Shown in pieces: positions 17,194-25,355 of a stretch of 64,000 nt of DNA (positions are counted from its first letter, which is position 1; every line of letters starts with the position of its first letter). The DNA lies in NCBI RefSeq assembly GCF_018861025.1, contig NZ_JAHKQH010000045.1:191413-255412 (forward strand), read 5' to 3'. The translations under genes and the position numbers were made by a program. Source of the stretch: Psychrosphaera sp. B3R10. Lineage in GTDB: Bacteria; Pseudomonadota; Gammaproteobacteria; Enterobacterales; Alteromonadaceae. The notes beneath the pieces were generated by a model, which ran no database searches, was not told the DNA's origin, and was given only the letters and a program-made list of their open reading frames with translations.

Positions 17194-17422
17194 ACTCGCT
17201 TATTAGTGCGATATGACGCCAATTCTGCGGCAACTTACCCGGTTGTTTATCAGTTAGGTGGCGATTATGTTTACCACGGAGAGTCTGGAATATTGGACCT
17301 CATGACGAATAAGGTCATTTACTTTCGCAACAATCGGCACTGAAAGTGCTGTTAAATCTGCGTTAAGTTATTATCAAAAAGCCCTTGTTTTGGCCAAGAA
17401 ATACAAAAGTAATCAGTGGTAA
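17194..17422 (+). pseudogene. Remnant of an esterase gene with TPR tail
   Basis: The 570 bp between 16989 and 17559 contain two pieces of coding-like sequence in different frames. From about 17194 one frame reads RYDANSAATYPVVYQLGGDY then HGESGILDLMTN, like the start of alpha/beta-hydrolase esterases (PF00756: YPVIYVLDGD...). It stops at 17342. A second frame covering about 17310-17422 reads ESAVKSALSYYQKALVLAKK and ends YKSNQW-stop, like the TPR tail that ends many such esterases. The middle, including the nucleophile, is gone. This looks like an internally deleted, frameshifted gene. Confidence 0.6.
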
Positions 17423-17559
17423 ATATATAATATAAAGGCTAACATCATGAAAGATAAAGGTTAAAACCTTTTTGATTAATATAAACTTGAGTTGGTTATT
17501 TCTACTAGAAACCTCACTCGGTCGTATTCTCATAAAAATGCAGTAAGGATGAGTTAGGA

Positions 17560-18009
17560 ATGCAGTTTTCAGACAATTTTGTGAAATATTTATTTGCCGC
17601 GTTATCGACAGGGTTATTTGCTTTTTATTTAGGCGAGTTATTTACAAAAGGTGACGCGAACAGTTTCTTTATTGTGTTCGCAATATTTTCAGCGTTTTAT
17701 TCGTATAAATTTTCAAGCCACTATAAAACTAAGAACGCAGTGGAACAATTAATAACGAGAAATGGCGAAAGCATTCAATTTTCTTCTGTTAAAACGTTGC
17801 TATTTGTTAATCCGTCTCGCGTTGAGAATATTGACGTTAACCGTATATCGGTTGCAAACATAGGTAAAAACTGGCTTTCAATAATCATCGACGGTAATGG
17901 CAATGGATTTGACTTTCAATTATGCGGCTCACGGCAAGATATTGAATCTCATATTAAGTCACTTTTAGATGACCAAGAATTATCGAAAATTGACTTTAGG
18001 CTGATCTAA
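17560..18009 (+). CDS. Hypothetical protein with two membrane helices
   Basis: A 149-residue protein with hydrophobic segments at about 9-27 and 35-52 and a soluble C-terminal domain of about 90 residues that reads like a small beta-rich PH-type fold (strands around FSSVKTLLFV, RISVANIG, LSIIIDGN). AAGGA and a second GGA lie upstream of ATG 17560. No family is recognised. Confidence 0.55.
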   Translation: MQFSDNFVKYLFAALSTGLFAFYLGELFTKGDANSFFIVFAIFSAFYSYKFSSHYKTKNAVEQLITRNGESIQFSSVKTLLFVNPSRVENIDVNRISVANIGKNWLSIIIDGNGNGFDFQLCGSRQDIESHIKSLLDDQELSKIDFRLI

Positions 18010-18146
18010 CGATCTTCTAGCTTACTCCGGTAAATCGTATTAGAGTCACCTAAGGTTGAAATATATTTTATTTTCTTACTTTCAGATTTACGAACGAGAA
18101 ATTACGGTTTAAAAACGTTTATTTTAGGGCGATAAAAATAGAGAGT

Positions 18147-18503
18147 TTGCACTATGGCGCGGTTGTGAGATATTTTTTACTTTTTATAGGCTGGTCCTCG
18201 GTTGTTGGTAGCTTTGGCGATGGTGCACTTGGCCTTTACGCGCTGTGGATTAATTTTTTGAACGATTGGACGCTATTAGATTTTTCAATTAATGAATTTT
18301 TAAAAGACTACGTGCCTTTTATATATTGGGTTAAAAGTATCGCGTTTTATGTGCTGCCTGAAAACATCGTTTTGTGGTTGTTTAATTTACCCGCCTTATT
18401 ATATTTTCCGACACGAATTGTTATGAGTATTATTATTGGCTGGTGGGCTTTGTCAAAAGCCGAACAGTTGGCAAATAGAAAAGTCCCAGTTAAGCAGAAC
18501 TAA
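18147..18503 (+). CDS. Hypothetical membrane protein ending in 10-bp repeats
   Basis: A 118-residue protein with about three hydrophobic segments (8-25, 50-72, 92-108). The start is unsure: TTG 18147 is the longest; GTG 18165 begins VRYFLLFIGW, a more usual membrane-protein start. The stop codon falls inside the second unit of a 10-bp tandem repeat, so repeat gain or loss would change the C-terminus (VKQN). No family is recognised. Confidence 0.45.
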   Translation: MHYGAVVRYFLLFIGWSSVVGSFGDGALGLYALWINFLNDWTLLDFSINEFLKDYVPFIYWVKSIAFYVLPENIVLWLFNLPALLYFPTRIVMSIIIGWWALSKAEQLANRKVPVKQN

Positions 18504-18540
18504 GCAGAACTAAGCAGAATTAAGCACAACTAAACTCAAC
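18491..18540. repeat. Five 10-bp tandem repeats
   Basis: The units are TAAGCAGAAC, TAAGCAGAAC, TAAGCAGAAT, TAAGCACAAC and TAAACTCAAC, in exact register and decaying downstream. They overlap the 3' end of the preceding gene. Because 10 is not a multiple of 3 and each unit carries TAA, any copy change leaves a stop nearby. Confidence 0.8.
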
Positions 18541-18560
18541 ATTCCGTCATTCAAAATCAA

Positions 18561-18738
18561 CAGAAAAAACGTCATTCAAAAAGAGCATTAGCGATATTAG
18601 GAACAACCAACCGAGTGCAGAGGAAGTTCATAATTTGCCCCAAATTGGCTCGTAATTTCAGAACAAAAAACGTCATCCTAAAAGAGCCTTAGCGATATTC
18701 AGGATCTCCAACCAAGTGCGAGGAAGTTCATAATTTGC
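18561..18738. repeat. Two imperfect ~80-bp direct repeats
   Basis: Copies at 18561-18638 and 18659-18738 share CGTCATYC, AAAGAGC, TTAGCGATATT, CCAACC, AGTGC and an identical end GAGGAAGTTCATAATTTGC, with scattered substitutions and small indels. They carry no reading frame and look like a decayed duplication or members of a dispersed intergenic repeat family. Confidence 0.7.
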
Positions 18739-18891
18739 ATTGCAGGTTTCGCCTTTTAGCTAAATCAAAGACCAATTGTTTGCAACAGAGAGTTAGTAGT
18801 AAAGGTCCAATAATTTTGATACAAATATGGTTATCGTAAAAAAGAGAGTCGGTTTCCTGTCAATAGGTTGTTAGCAGGTAAAGGAATAACT

Positions 18892-19068
18892 ATGAATAAG
18901 TGGAATAATTCTAACAAATTAAAGAAACCTGTGCTTTTTGGTATAGCAATGGGAGTTGCTATTGGCGCAAGTATAGGTGTTGCATTAAACAGTGCTACTT
19001 TCGGTATTAGTATTGGAATTGCTATGGCAGTTGCTTTCTGGGCTTCTGCCAAAAACTCAAATAAATAA
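18892..19068 (+). CDS. Small Gly/Ala-rich membrane protein
   Basis: A 58-residue protein starting at ATG 18892 with AAAGGA seven bases upstream. After a charged N-terminus (MNKWNNSNKLKK) it has two hydrophobic stretches of glycine-zipper style (FGIAMGVAIGASIGVAL and FGISIGIAMAVAFWAS). Such proteins often oligomerise in the membrane; the role here is unknown. A longer frame from 18868 lacks a ribosome binding site. Confidence 0.6.
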   Translation: MNKWNNSNKLKKPVLFGIAMGVAIGASIGVALNSATFGISIGIAMAVAFWASAKNSNK

Positions 19069-19189
19069 TTGTTTACCGTATCATCCATACAAGCAATTAA
19101 TCAGGAAAAATATCAGTTGGTTGTGACTCCTGTGCCGCTACTACTCAATCAACTAGATAGCCGCATTTTTATGTGGCCTTAGGTGCTCT

Positions 19190-19540
19190 ATGAATCCAGT
19201 CGTCACATTAGGTAGAAAATCTGTCGATTTAAAGTTTAAAGCATTTGGTTTAAAAATAATTCAGGATATTCCAACTGACGACTTTAATCGTATATTGGAA
19301 TTTCATCTTAAAAATGGCTGGATCAAAACTTACGAATACGATGGTTTTGATGCTTGGATCGATTACGGCAAAGTTAAGTTGTCAAATGAAGGTCGTAAAC
19401 TTAAGTTTGAGTGGGATAATTGGCGTGAAGGTGAAATATCGGGCAAAGCAAGTGATGTTGAAGCTTTAGCCGCTAAATTTAACTACACCGCGCGAGAAAC
19501 GCCAAACTGGTGGCCAGCAACTAGCAAAACATTCAAATAG
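19190..19540 (+). CDS. Hypothetical soluble protein
   Basis: A 116-residue protein, aromatic and charged (GWIKTYEYDGFDAWIDYGKV), with no signal peptide or membrane segment and an alpha/beta look. It starts at ATG 19190 in a patch of unrelated small genes on the same strand. I recall similar uncharacterised proteins in Alteromonadales but no named family. Confidence 0.6.
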   Translation: MNPVVTLGRKSVDLKFKAFGLKIIQDIPTDDFNRILEFHLKNGWIKTYEYDGFDAWIDYGKVKLSNEGRKLKFEWDNWREGEISGKASDVEALAAKFNYTARETPNWWPATSKTFK

Positions 19541-19644
19541 GCAAGAAATTGCGGATATCCTGTTTAGTGCTGTTTCGTTCCGATTTATCAGAGAAATGCG
19601 GTCTTAGCTGCTTCATGTCTTGTTTTATATAAGGAGACCTAAAA

Positions 19645-19869
19645 TTGAATATTAACGTAACGTTTTATGGCGAACTCATTTTCTATTCGATGTTTATCGT
19701 AGGTGGATTGAGTTATTACTTAGGCAAACGAAAAACAAACAATCCTAAAATTGTGACATTAGTGGGAGTTTTATTATGCATTACGCCACCTTTAAACTTA
19801 GTGTATTTGTTTGTTCTAGCAATTAAAAATAAAGAAGCCCCAGAGAGTGTCGTTGAAAACAAAGTTTGA
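19645..19869 (+). CDS. Small membrane protein, TTG start
   Basis: A 74-residue protein with two hydrophobic segments (about 8-25 and 36-60). TTG 19645 is supported by AAGGAG nine bases upstream (19630-19635). No family is recognised. Confidence 0.55.
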   Translation: MNINVTFYGELIFYSMFIVGGLSYYLGKRKTNNPKIVTLVGVLLCITPPLNLVYLFVLAIKNKEAPESVVENKV

Positions 19870-19946
19870 TTTGGTTAACACAACTCATTTAATCTGGGAA
19901 CGTAACGCACAATATGTGTTATTAGACGGGCAAGCTGGGGTTTATT

Positions 19947-20249
19947 TTGACGGTTTCAGATAAAACGAAGAGAAATTTTTTTGGTGCTTTGTTTATCATA
20001 TTCATTGTGATTTTAAGTTACAGCGTTGTACCTAATCGTATCCCTGTTGTGTCATGTGAAGATGTAACTTGGAACGACGTTGTGCTGTTAGTTCAACCTC
20101 ATCTTGATGATACGCTTAACGCGGCACTCGTTATGCAGGGACAAAGTTCAGAATATCATCCATCAGCCGCTGCGATACAGGTGATGGATGAACCATTACC
20201 AGAAAATATAAAGCGTACATTAAAAGCAATAATCAAAGCCGATTGCTAG
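19947..20249 (+). CDS. Hypothetical protein with N-terminal anchor
   Basis: A 100-residue protein with one hydrophobic segment at about 12-27 (FGALFIIFIVILSYSVV), then an extracytoplasmic part with two Cys (VSCEDVTW and a C-terminal ADC) that could pair. TTG 19947 is the only available start and lacks a clear ribosome binding site, so the N-terminus is uncertain. Confidence 0.4.
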   Translation: MTVSDKTKRNFFGALFIIFIVILSYSVVPNRIPVVSCEDVTWNDVVLLVQPHLDDTLNAALVMQGQSSEYHPSAAAIQVMDEPLPENIKRTLKAIIKADC

Positions 20250-20451
20250 CGGTAAACTTCCCTTACAAAGTTATTCTCAGACGAACGGCTTCCTCTGCAT
20301 TCTACTAAGAAGTTTGACATCCCATTCATTAACCCTCTACCTGTCTTTATTAGCCTATATAAACCATAACTTAAGCTATTAGAACTTCTCCGATAATACT
20401 ATTTAGGTCAACTTTTAGTTGAGCCTAGCGTAAATGAAGTCCTATCTTTTT

Positions 20452-20743
20452 TTACGCGCTCATCTCAATGTTATCAGCCAAATTTGTAGGTATCAGCAAG
20501 TTCACTTCATCGCTGCTCAAAATCGGATTTATTGCTCTGAATTTATCAACTACACAATTGTTGTTTCCAGTTCAAGTTTGAAAAATTTTTATCTAACGAT
20601 TTGAGGTGAGAAGCAGAATCCAATTCGATGATCTGGGCTGTTCCAGTTAAATCCTGAATTATGCCCATAAAGTCCAGATAAACTATGAATTCTACTTTTT
20701 CGCATGATGAATCGATAGTTATAAGTAGATCTAGGCAAAGCAA
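20452..20743 (-). pseudogene. Probable frameshifted gene remnant
   Basis: On the minus strand a frame from TTG 20743 (with AGGAAGG about six bases upstream) runs 65 codons to 20546. Near 20560 another frame continues in protein-like sequence, NCVVDKFRAINPILSSDEVN then LLIPTNLADNIEMSA-stop, ending at 20452. The two halves together would be about 100 residues. One base change in frame near 20560-20570 would join them. No family is recognised. It may instead be a single short gene or chance. Confidence 0.4.
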
Positions 20744-20947
20744 AATATACCTTCCTGAGGTAAATCTTAGTCGGGTTTAACGGATATTCAGCAAAATAAG
20801 GGGAGTAGCTATTTGCAATGATGCGGTAATGTTGAAATTGTTCACTAAAACATGTGGTTACGGTGCGTTTTAAACTGGAATGTGTTAAAACTGACAGCGA
20901 AAATTATTGCGTCTGCTTTACTGCCAAGAATTTAATAAGGATTGTTG

Positions 20948-21835
20948 ATGTCGCGTTTTAACTGCTCTGCTTTTGTGGGCGTTTGTTCATTACTACTTTT
21001 CTCTTTTGCGCCGAATACTGTGGCTTCTTGGGAAGATCTAAAATCTGATGCTCTCATTGAAATCAAAGAGGCGAGTGGTTTCTTACCTGCCATAGTCCAA
21101 TCTAATGTAAATATTCGGTCTAAGCCTTCTACCGATGGCAAGAAACTAGGCTTGTTGCAAGGTGGAAAATCAATTCGTGCGGAATTTCTAACTGACTCTG
21201 ATTGGGCAAGAATTAATTTTCGCGGAGATGGCAGTTATGCAAGCCAAGATGCTTATGTTCATAAGTCTGCATTGATAAAGCAGGTCTACAAAGCTGACAT
21301 TAATTATGAAATGAATAGCAACAACAGTACGGTTTTCGCAATGTCGGGTTGGCATTATTCGTATTTACCAGGCAGCTATTTTTTGAGTTATCAGAGCAAC
21401 AAATATGGCATTGCGACCTTTGGCCCAATTGATGGCAGTGGATATGCGGCGATAGGCAGTTACTTATACAAAGTCGATTACGACAAACGCGATGTATATT
21501 TGGCGACAGGCCATGATTCAGGAAACCGGACTTATTACACGCCATACTTAGCTTTCCCTACGGAAAAAGAGTTGGTTGTTTATCAATTACCGACGTTCAC
21601 ATCCAATGACTCAAATAGCCTTTCAATTGACGGGGATACGCTGATATACGAAGGCAAGTCATATAGTAGCTGCTGTGATTATGAGAAGTTTGAGCTTAGG
21701 TTTAATCTGGCAGATTTAAGCTATGAAGGCTCTGAATATTATTACGATCGAGATAGCGAGAATGAAAACCCGCCTCTTGAAAGGGGAAAATTGCAGCTAT
21801 ATCTAAAAAAAATCCCAATGGAAAAAAGCCGTTAG
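20948..21835 (+). CDS. Exported SH3-domain protein
   Basis: A 295-residue exported protein. ATG 20948 is chosen because AAGGA lies six bases upstream and it begins a signal peptide (MSRFNCSAFVGVCSLLLFSF, cleavage near AS-WED). Residues about 35-95 form a bacterial SH3 domain (VNIRSKPSTDGKKLGLLQGG, then DSDWARINF). The C-terminal 190 residues are beta-rich with a Cys pair (SSCCDYEKF) and no recognised family. It probably binds cell wall or works in the periplasm. Two further exported-protein genes follow closely on the same strand. Confidence 0.65.
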   Translation: MSRFNCSAFVGVCSLLLFSFAPNTVASWEDLKSDALIEIKEASGFLPAIVQSNVNIRSKPSTDGKKLGLLQGGKSIRAEFLTDSDWARINFRGDGSYASQDAYVHKSALIKQVYKADINYEMNSNNSTVFAMSGWHYSYLPGSYFLSYQSNKYGIATFGPIDGSGYAAIGSYLYKVDYDKRDVYLATGHDSGNRTYYTPYLAFPTEKELVVYQLPTFTSNDSNSLSIDGDTLIYEGKSYSSCCDYEKFELRFNLADLSYEGSEYYYDRDSENENPPLERGKLQLYLKKIPMEKSR

Positions 21836-21865
21836 AACTGGTTTTAGAAATTCAAGGAAGTATCA

Positions 21866-22954
21866 GTGCGTATCTTACAAATTATATTATTGCTATTAAT
21901 GCCAATGAAGGCCCTTGCTACTCAACAAGCGCCTGATATCTTACTACACAATGGAAAAGAGCTAAGACTTGAGGCTAGTTGGGCCTATCCATCTCCCCTA
22001 GAAACTTACTATAAGCAGTCAGGAAAGGTTTCACCATTTAAAGGCACAAGTACAGGTCTTTATCGTGGACATATTGCAACTTGGCTCATCGAAAATGATT
22101 ACTTCTATCTAAATCAAATTGAGGCCAAAGGAGAGGTAATTGCCCCAACTGAAATAGGCACGGGGTTAGGTCAAAAGCATTCTTCAAATGGTTCGCTTTC
22201 CGCGGATTGGTTTAGTGGAGTATTGCAAGCTACGGAATTGAAGTATACCGATAGCGAACGAATCTTTGTGGCTCAGTATTATTTTAATGTTAAACATGGG
22301 AAGGTTTTGGAATCTGTTCGTCTAACAAGAGATGACCTAGAACATAAATATAGTGGAGAGGCTAAAGGAGCATCATTACAAAGCTTAGCAATAACAGAGC
22401 TTTATCAACGTTATACCGACTATTATTTTCGCTTGAGCACTAAAGATGAAGTCAATTGGAATGGCAAAACGTTAAAATTAAACTCTACTTCAGGCATGAG
22501 TCCACTTCTTGAATTGTACGAAAATGACCACTTAAACTGGCCTTTCAATTGGAATAATGAAGCTAAAAATGGTGCACCTAACTGTCGCTGGTACATAGAC
22601 AAAGACAATCGCCTTTATATTGAAAAGGTACAAATCCTAACAGGCTCAAACATCTATAAAGCCGAAGCGACTGAATTACCTTTAAGCGAGTCAGTCCCTG
22701 ACAATAAAAGTAACCAGGCAGTATTTGCTAATTGGGTTGATGGTATTTATTTATTGGAAGAGGGCAGCATGGTCGAAGAGTACGGCTACAAATCCTTCAA
22801 AGCTGAGATAGGACATTTTGTGACAATAAACAGTGGTGTAGTTGGAGAGCACTATGAGGTAGATGCTACCGCTGATTTGGAACAGATTGAATCAAGCGCA
22901 GATCAGAACTTCATTAAGCTTTTTGAAGAATGGAAAGAGAAAGTGGGAAGATAG
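21866..22954 (+). CDS. Exported hypothetical protein
   Basis: A 362-residue protein with a signal peptide (MRILQIILLLLMPMKALATQ). GTG 21866 has AAGGAAG about nine bases upstream. The mature part is beta-rich and aromatic, contains no motif I recognise, and looks like an uncharacterised periplasmic protein. It sits 30 bp after the SH3-domain gene and one base before the next small gene, so the three probably form an operon. Confidence 0.6.
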   Translation: MRILQIILLLLMPMKALATQQAPDILLHNGKELRLEASWAYPSPLETYYKQSGKVSPFKGTSTGLYRGHIATWLIENDYFYLNQIEAKGEVIAPTEIGTGLGQKHSSNGSLSADWFSGVLQATELKYTDSERIFVAQYYFNVKHGKVLESVRLTRDDLEHKYSGEAKGASLQSLAITELYQRYTDYYFRLSTKDEVNWNGKTLKLNSTSGMSPLLELYENDHLNWPFNWNNEAKNGAPNCRWYIDKDNRLYIEKVQILTGSNIYKAEATELPLSESVPDNKSNQAVFANWVDGIYLLEEGSMVEEYGYKSFKAEIGHFVTINSGVVGEHYEVDATADLEQIESSADQNFIKLFEEWKEKVGR

Positions 22955-22955
22955 A

Positions 22956-23240
22956 ATGAACCAAAAATGTTTTGTTTTTCATAGACCTAAATTTGTTCTG
23001 TTAGTTCTAGTTTTATCATTATTCTCTAACATTTCAAATGCGAAAAGCCACAAGGAACTTGTTAACGGGCTAGGCCCTGCTGAAAGTTGGTTAGTTGGAG
23101 CCAATGAGTTGCTTGATTTGATGTTTGTCGGCCCTCAGGAAGCTTGTTTACTAATGTCCCAAATGAGTAGTTCGACAAAGCTAAGGAAAATGTTAGATTT
23201 CTTTAAGAATCAAAGAGGGTTCGAATCACTTGGTTTGTAG
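22956..23240 (+). CDS. Small exported hypothetical protein
   Basis: A 94-residue frame starting at ATG 22956, one base after the previous stop. It has a signal-like segment (FVLLVLVLSLFSNISNAKS) and a mature part of about 65 residues with a Cys. The open frame extends back to 22863 inside the upstream gene but that part is a shadow. The upstream GGGAAG serves as a ribosome binding site. The function is unknown. A 375-bp gap with the mraZ promoter follows. Confidence 0.5.
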   Translation: MNQKCFVFHRPKFVLLVLVLSLFSNISNAKSHKELVNGLGPAESWLVGANELLDLMFVGPQEACLLMSQMSSSTKLRKMLDFFKNQRGFESLGL

Positions 23241-23497
23241 TGGCATATCGCTTAAGAGGCGATAACTAATTTTCTCCACCACCCAAAATTAAGAATACAA
23301 TCCATCCAGTTCAATATAACCGGACAAAGTTCAAAGCTGAACTAAAAACAACACAATGGAACTGGATCCGACACAAAGTCAACCTATTTTCAGGTAAATA
23401 AAAATTAATTTCCCACAAATTACCACCAAATCTCTTTTCTAATCAAAGACCTTATTTTTTAAAGGATCTTATAAGTTAAATTGGATGATCCTACCTC

Positions 23498-23560
23498 TTG
23501 ACATTGTTGACAGTGAGAGCCTAAACTCTAATTTGTGGGAAAAAGTGGAATTTTTTGGAT
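23498..23560 (+). promoter_or_regulatory. mraZ promoter with MraZ-box repeats
   Basis: TTGACA at 23498-23503 (a second at 23507-23512) with TAAACT 18 bp further gives a plausible sigma-70 promoter. Immediately after come GTGGGA, GTGGAA and TTGGAT at 23535, 23545 and 23555, an exact 10-bp period. MraZ is known to bind repeated TGGG-type boxes with this period in its own leader. The expected role is autoregulation of the whole cluster. Confidence 0.7.
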
Positions 23561-23615
23561 CTTGTTCCCATATTTACGTTTTTAGTGGAAATAATAACCA
23601 TAAAATGGAGTAAAC

Positions 23616-24074
23616 ATGTTTCGCGGTGCGAATCCTCTTTCAATAGATAGCAAAGGCCGGTTGTCGATCCCGACACGTCACCGGGATATTTTGCTGTCTG
23701 AATCTGAAGGACGATTAGTTTGCACTGTGGATTTACATCAGCCGTGTTTATTGTTGTATCCACTTATCGAATGGGAAGACGTTGAATATAAATTGCGCGG
23801 GTTGTCGTCGATGAACCCGCAAGAACGTCGAGTACAACGTGTATTACTTGGTAACGCACATGAAATCGATATGGATAAAAGCGGTCGTGTGTTGTTGCCT
23901 AATCAATTACGTCAGCATGCTGGATTGGAAAAAGAGATCCGGCTTGTGGGGCAATTAAACAAATTTGAAATTTGGTCTGAGTCTCGATGGATTGAACAGA
24001 TGGCTGAAGATATCGAAACAGAGCTGACGGGTGACTTTGAGTTAACCGAAAGACTGAAAGACTTTTCGTTTTAA
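23616..24074 (+). CDS. mraZ: Transcriptional regulator MraZ
   Basis: A 152-residue AbrB-like regulator made of two repeats, each with a D-x-K-G-R core: [16 protein letters not shown] (about 11-26) and [16 protein letters not shown] (about 87-102). It forms ring-shaped multimers and binds direct repeats upstream of itself. It is the first gene of the dcw cluster, and the boxes at 23535-23560 are its likely site. Confidence 0.97.
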   Translation: MFRGANPLSIDSKGRLSIPTRHRDILLSESEGRLVCTVDLHQPCLLLYPLIEWEDVEYKLRGLSSMNPQERRVQRVLLGNAHEIDMDKSGRVLLPNQLRQHAGLEKEIRLVGQLNKFEIWSESRWIEQMAEDIETELTGDFELTERLKDFSF

Positions 24075-24097
24075 CAAAATAACTAAACGGTAGAATC

Positions 24098-25042
24098 ATG
24101 ACGCAAGCGCACGTTTCAGTGTTACTCAAGGAGTCAATTGATGCCTTGGCTATTAAGCCAGATGGCATTTACATCGACTGCACCTTTGGTCGCGGCGGGC
24201 ATTCTGGCGAGATACTAAAATTATTAAATTCTGACGGTCGATTAATCGCAATTGACCGCGATCCTAGCGCAATAGAAGCCGCTAAAAAATTCGAAGATAA
24301 CCCTTCATTTATTATTGAACATAGCCCATTTTCTGAAATTCTCGACGTTGCTAAAAAGCACGGTGTTGTCGGTAAAGTAGACGGTATTTTAATGGACTTA
24401 GGTGTGTCTTCACCACAATTAGATGAAGCAGACCGTGGTTTTAGTTTTATGAAACCAGGCCCTTTGGATATGCGTATGGACTATACGCGCGGCATTTCTG
24501 CTGCCGATTGGTTGGCTAAAGCTGAAGAAGCGGACATCGTTTTTGCGTTAAAAACCTACGGTGAAGAAAAATTTGCCAAACGCATTGCCAGAAAAATTCT
24601 AGAACAGCGTGATGAAACGCCGTTTACCACAACGGACGAACTCGCAAAATTAGTGGCGAGCTGTGTGCCTAAAAGTAAGGCGGAGAAAAAACATCCAGCC
24701 ACTCGCACATTCCAAGGTATTCGAATTTACATCAATAGTGAATTGGTTGAAATTGAAAAAGCCCTTGAAAGTTCATTAGAAGTTCTTGCTCCAAATGGAC
24801 GATTGTCGGTGATCAGTTTTCATTCGTTGGAAGATAGAATTGTAAAACAGTTTATTCGTAAAGAAAGCCAAGGTAAGCAAGTCCCAAGAGGGTTGCCAAT
24901 TACCGAAGCGGAATTGAACCTAGGGATCAAATTAAAATCCGTTGGTAAGGCGATAAAGCCTACTGACGAGGAAATAACGATTAATAGTCGTGCGCGCAGC
25001 TCTGTTTTGAGAATTGCAGAAAGGCTCAACAATGATAACTAA
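24098..25042 (+). CDS. rsmH: 16S rRNA C1402 N4-methyltransferase
   Basis: A 314-residue SAM-dependent enzyme methylating the N4 of C1402 in 16S rRNA. Seen: [13 protein letters not shown] at the start, the SAM loop [14 protein letters not shown] (about 29-42), [18 protein letters not shown] and the [13 protein letters not shown] segment. Standard length and position after mraZ; its end overlaps the start of ftsL. Confidence 0.97.
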   Translation: MTQAHVSVLLKESIDALAIKPDGIYIDCTFGRGGHSGEILKLLNSDGRLIAIDRDPSAIEAAKKFEDNPSFIIEHSPFSEILDVAKKHGVVGKVDGILMDLGVSSPQLDEADRGFSFMKPGPLDMRMDYTRGISAADWLAKAEEADIVFALKTYGEEKFAKRIARKILEQRDETPFTTTDELAKLVASCVPKSKAEKKHPATRTFQGIRIYINSELVEIEKALESSLEVLAPNGRLSVISFHSLEDRIVKQFIRKESQGKQVPRGLPITEAELNLGIKLKSVGKAIKPTDEEITINSRARSSVLRIAERLNNDN

Positions 25043-25355
25043 AATAAACATTGAAGCCGATCTTGCGAAGTATATTTTTCAAGACTTAAGTAAGTACAAA
25101 CTTACAATGGGGCTTCTGTTACTCAATGTTATCCTGGCGTTAGCTGTGGTGCATTGGGCTCAGTTAAATAGGCAAATGGTTATCCAACAAGATGTGTTAT
25201 TACAACAACGTGATGACATAGACTTGCGATGGCGCCATTTGTTGTTGGAACAACGAGCATTAGCCGAACACAGCCGAGTCGAACAAATCGCAAGAGAGCG
25301 TTTGGCTATGGGCAGACCAACTACTGAAGCTGAAGTGGTGGTAACCTTGCCGTGA
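25032..25355 (+). CDS. ftsL: Cell division protein FtsL
   Basis: A 107-residue bitopic divisome protein. ATG 25032 ([15 protein letters not shown]) overlaps the rsmH stop; the frame from TTG 25014 is unnecessary. A transmembrane helix at about 27-45 is followed by a periplasmic heptad-type coiled coil ([20 protein letters not shown]), as expected for the FtsQLB complex that activates FtsWI. Confidence 0.92.
   Translation: MITKINIEADLAKYIFQDLSKYKLTMGLLLLNVILALAVVHWAQLNRQMVIQQDVLLQQRDDIDLRWRHLLLEQRALAEHSRVEQIARERLAMGRPTTEAEVVVTLP

Noticed and set aside
19069-19182. 37-codon frame from TTG directly after a stop codon
   Set aside because: The composition is protein-like but there is no separate ribosome binding site and no recognised homology; too weak to list as a gene.
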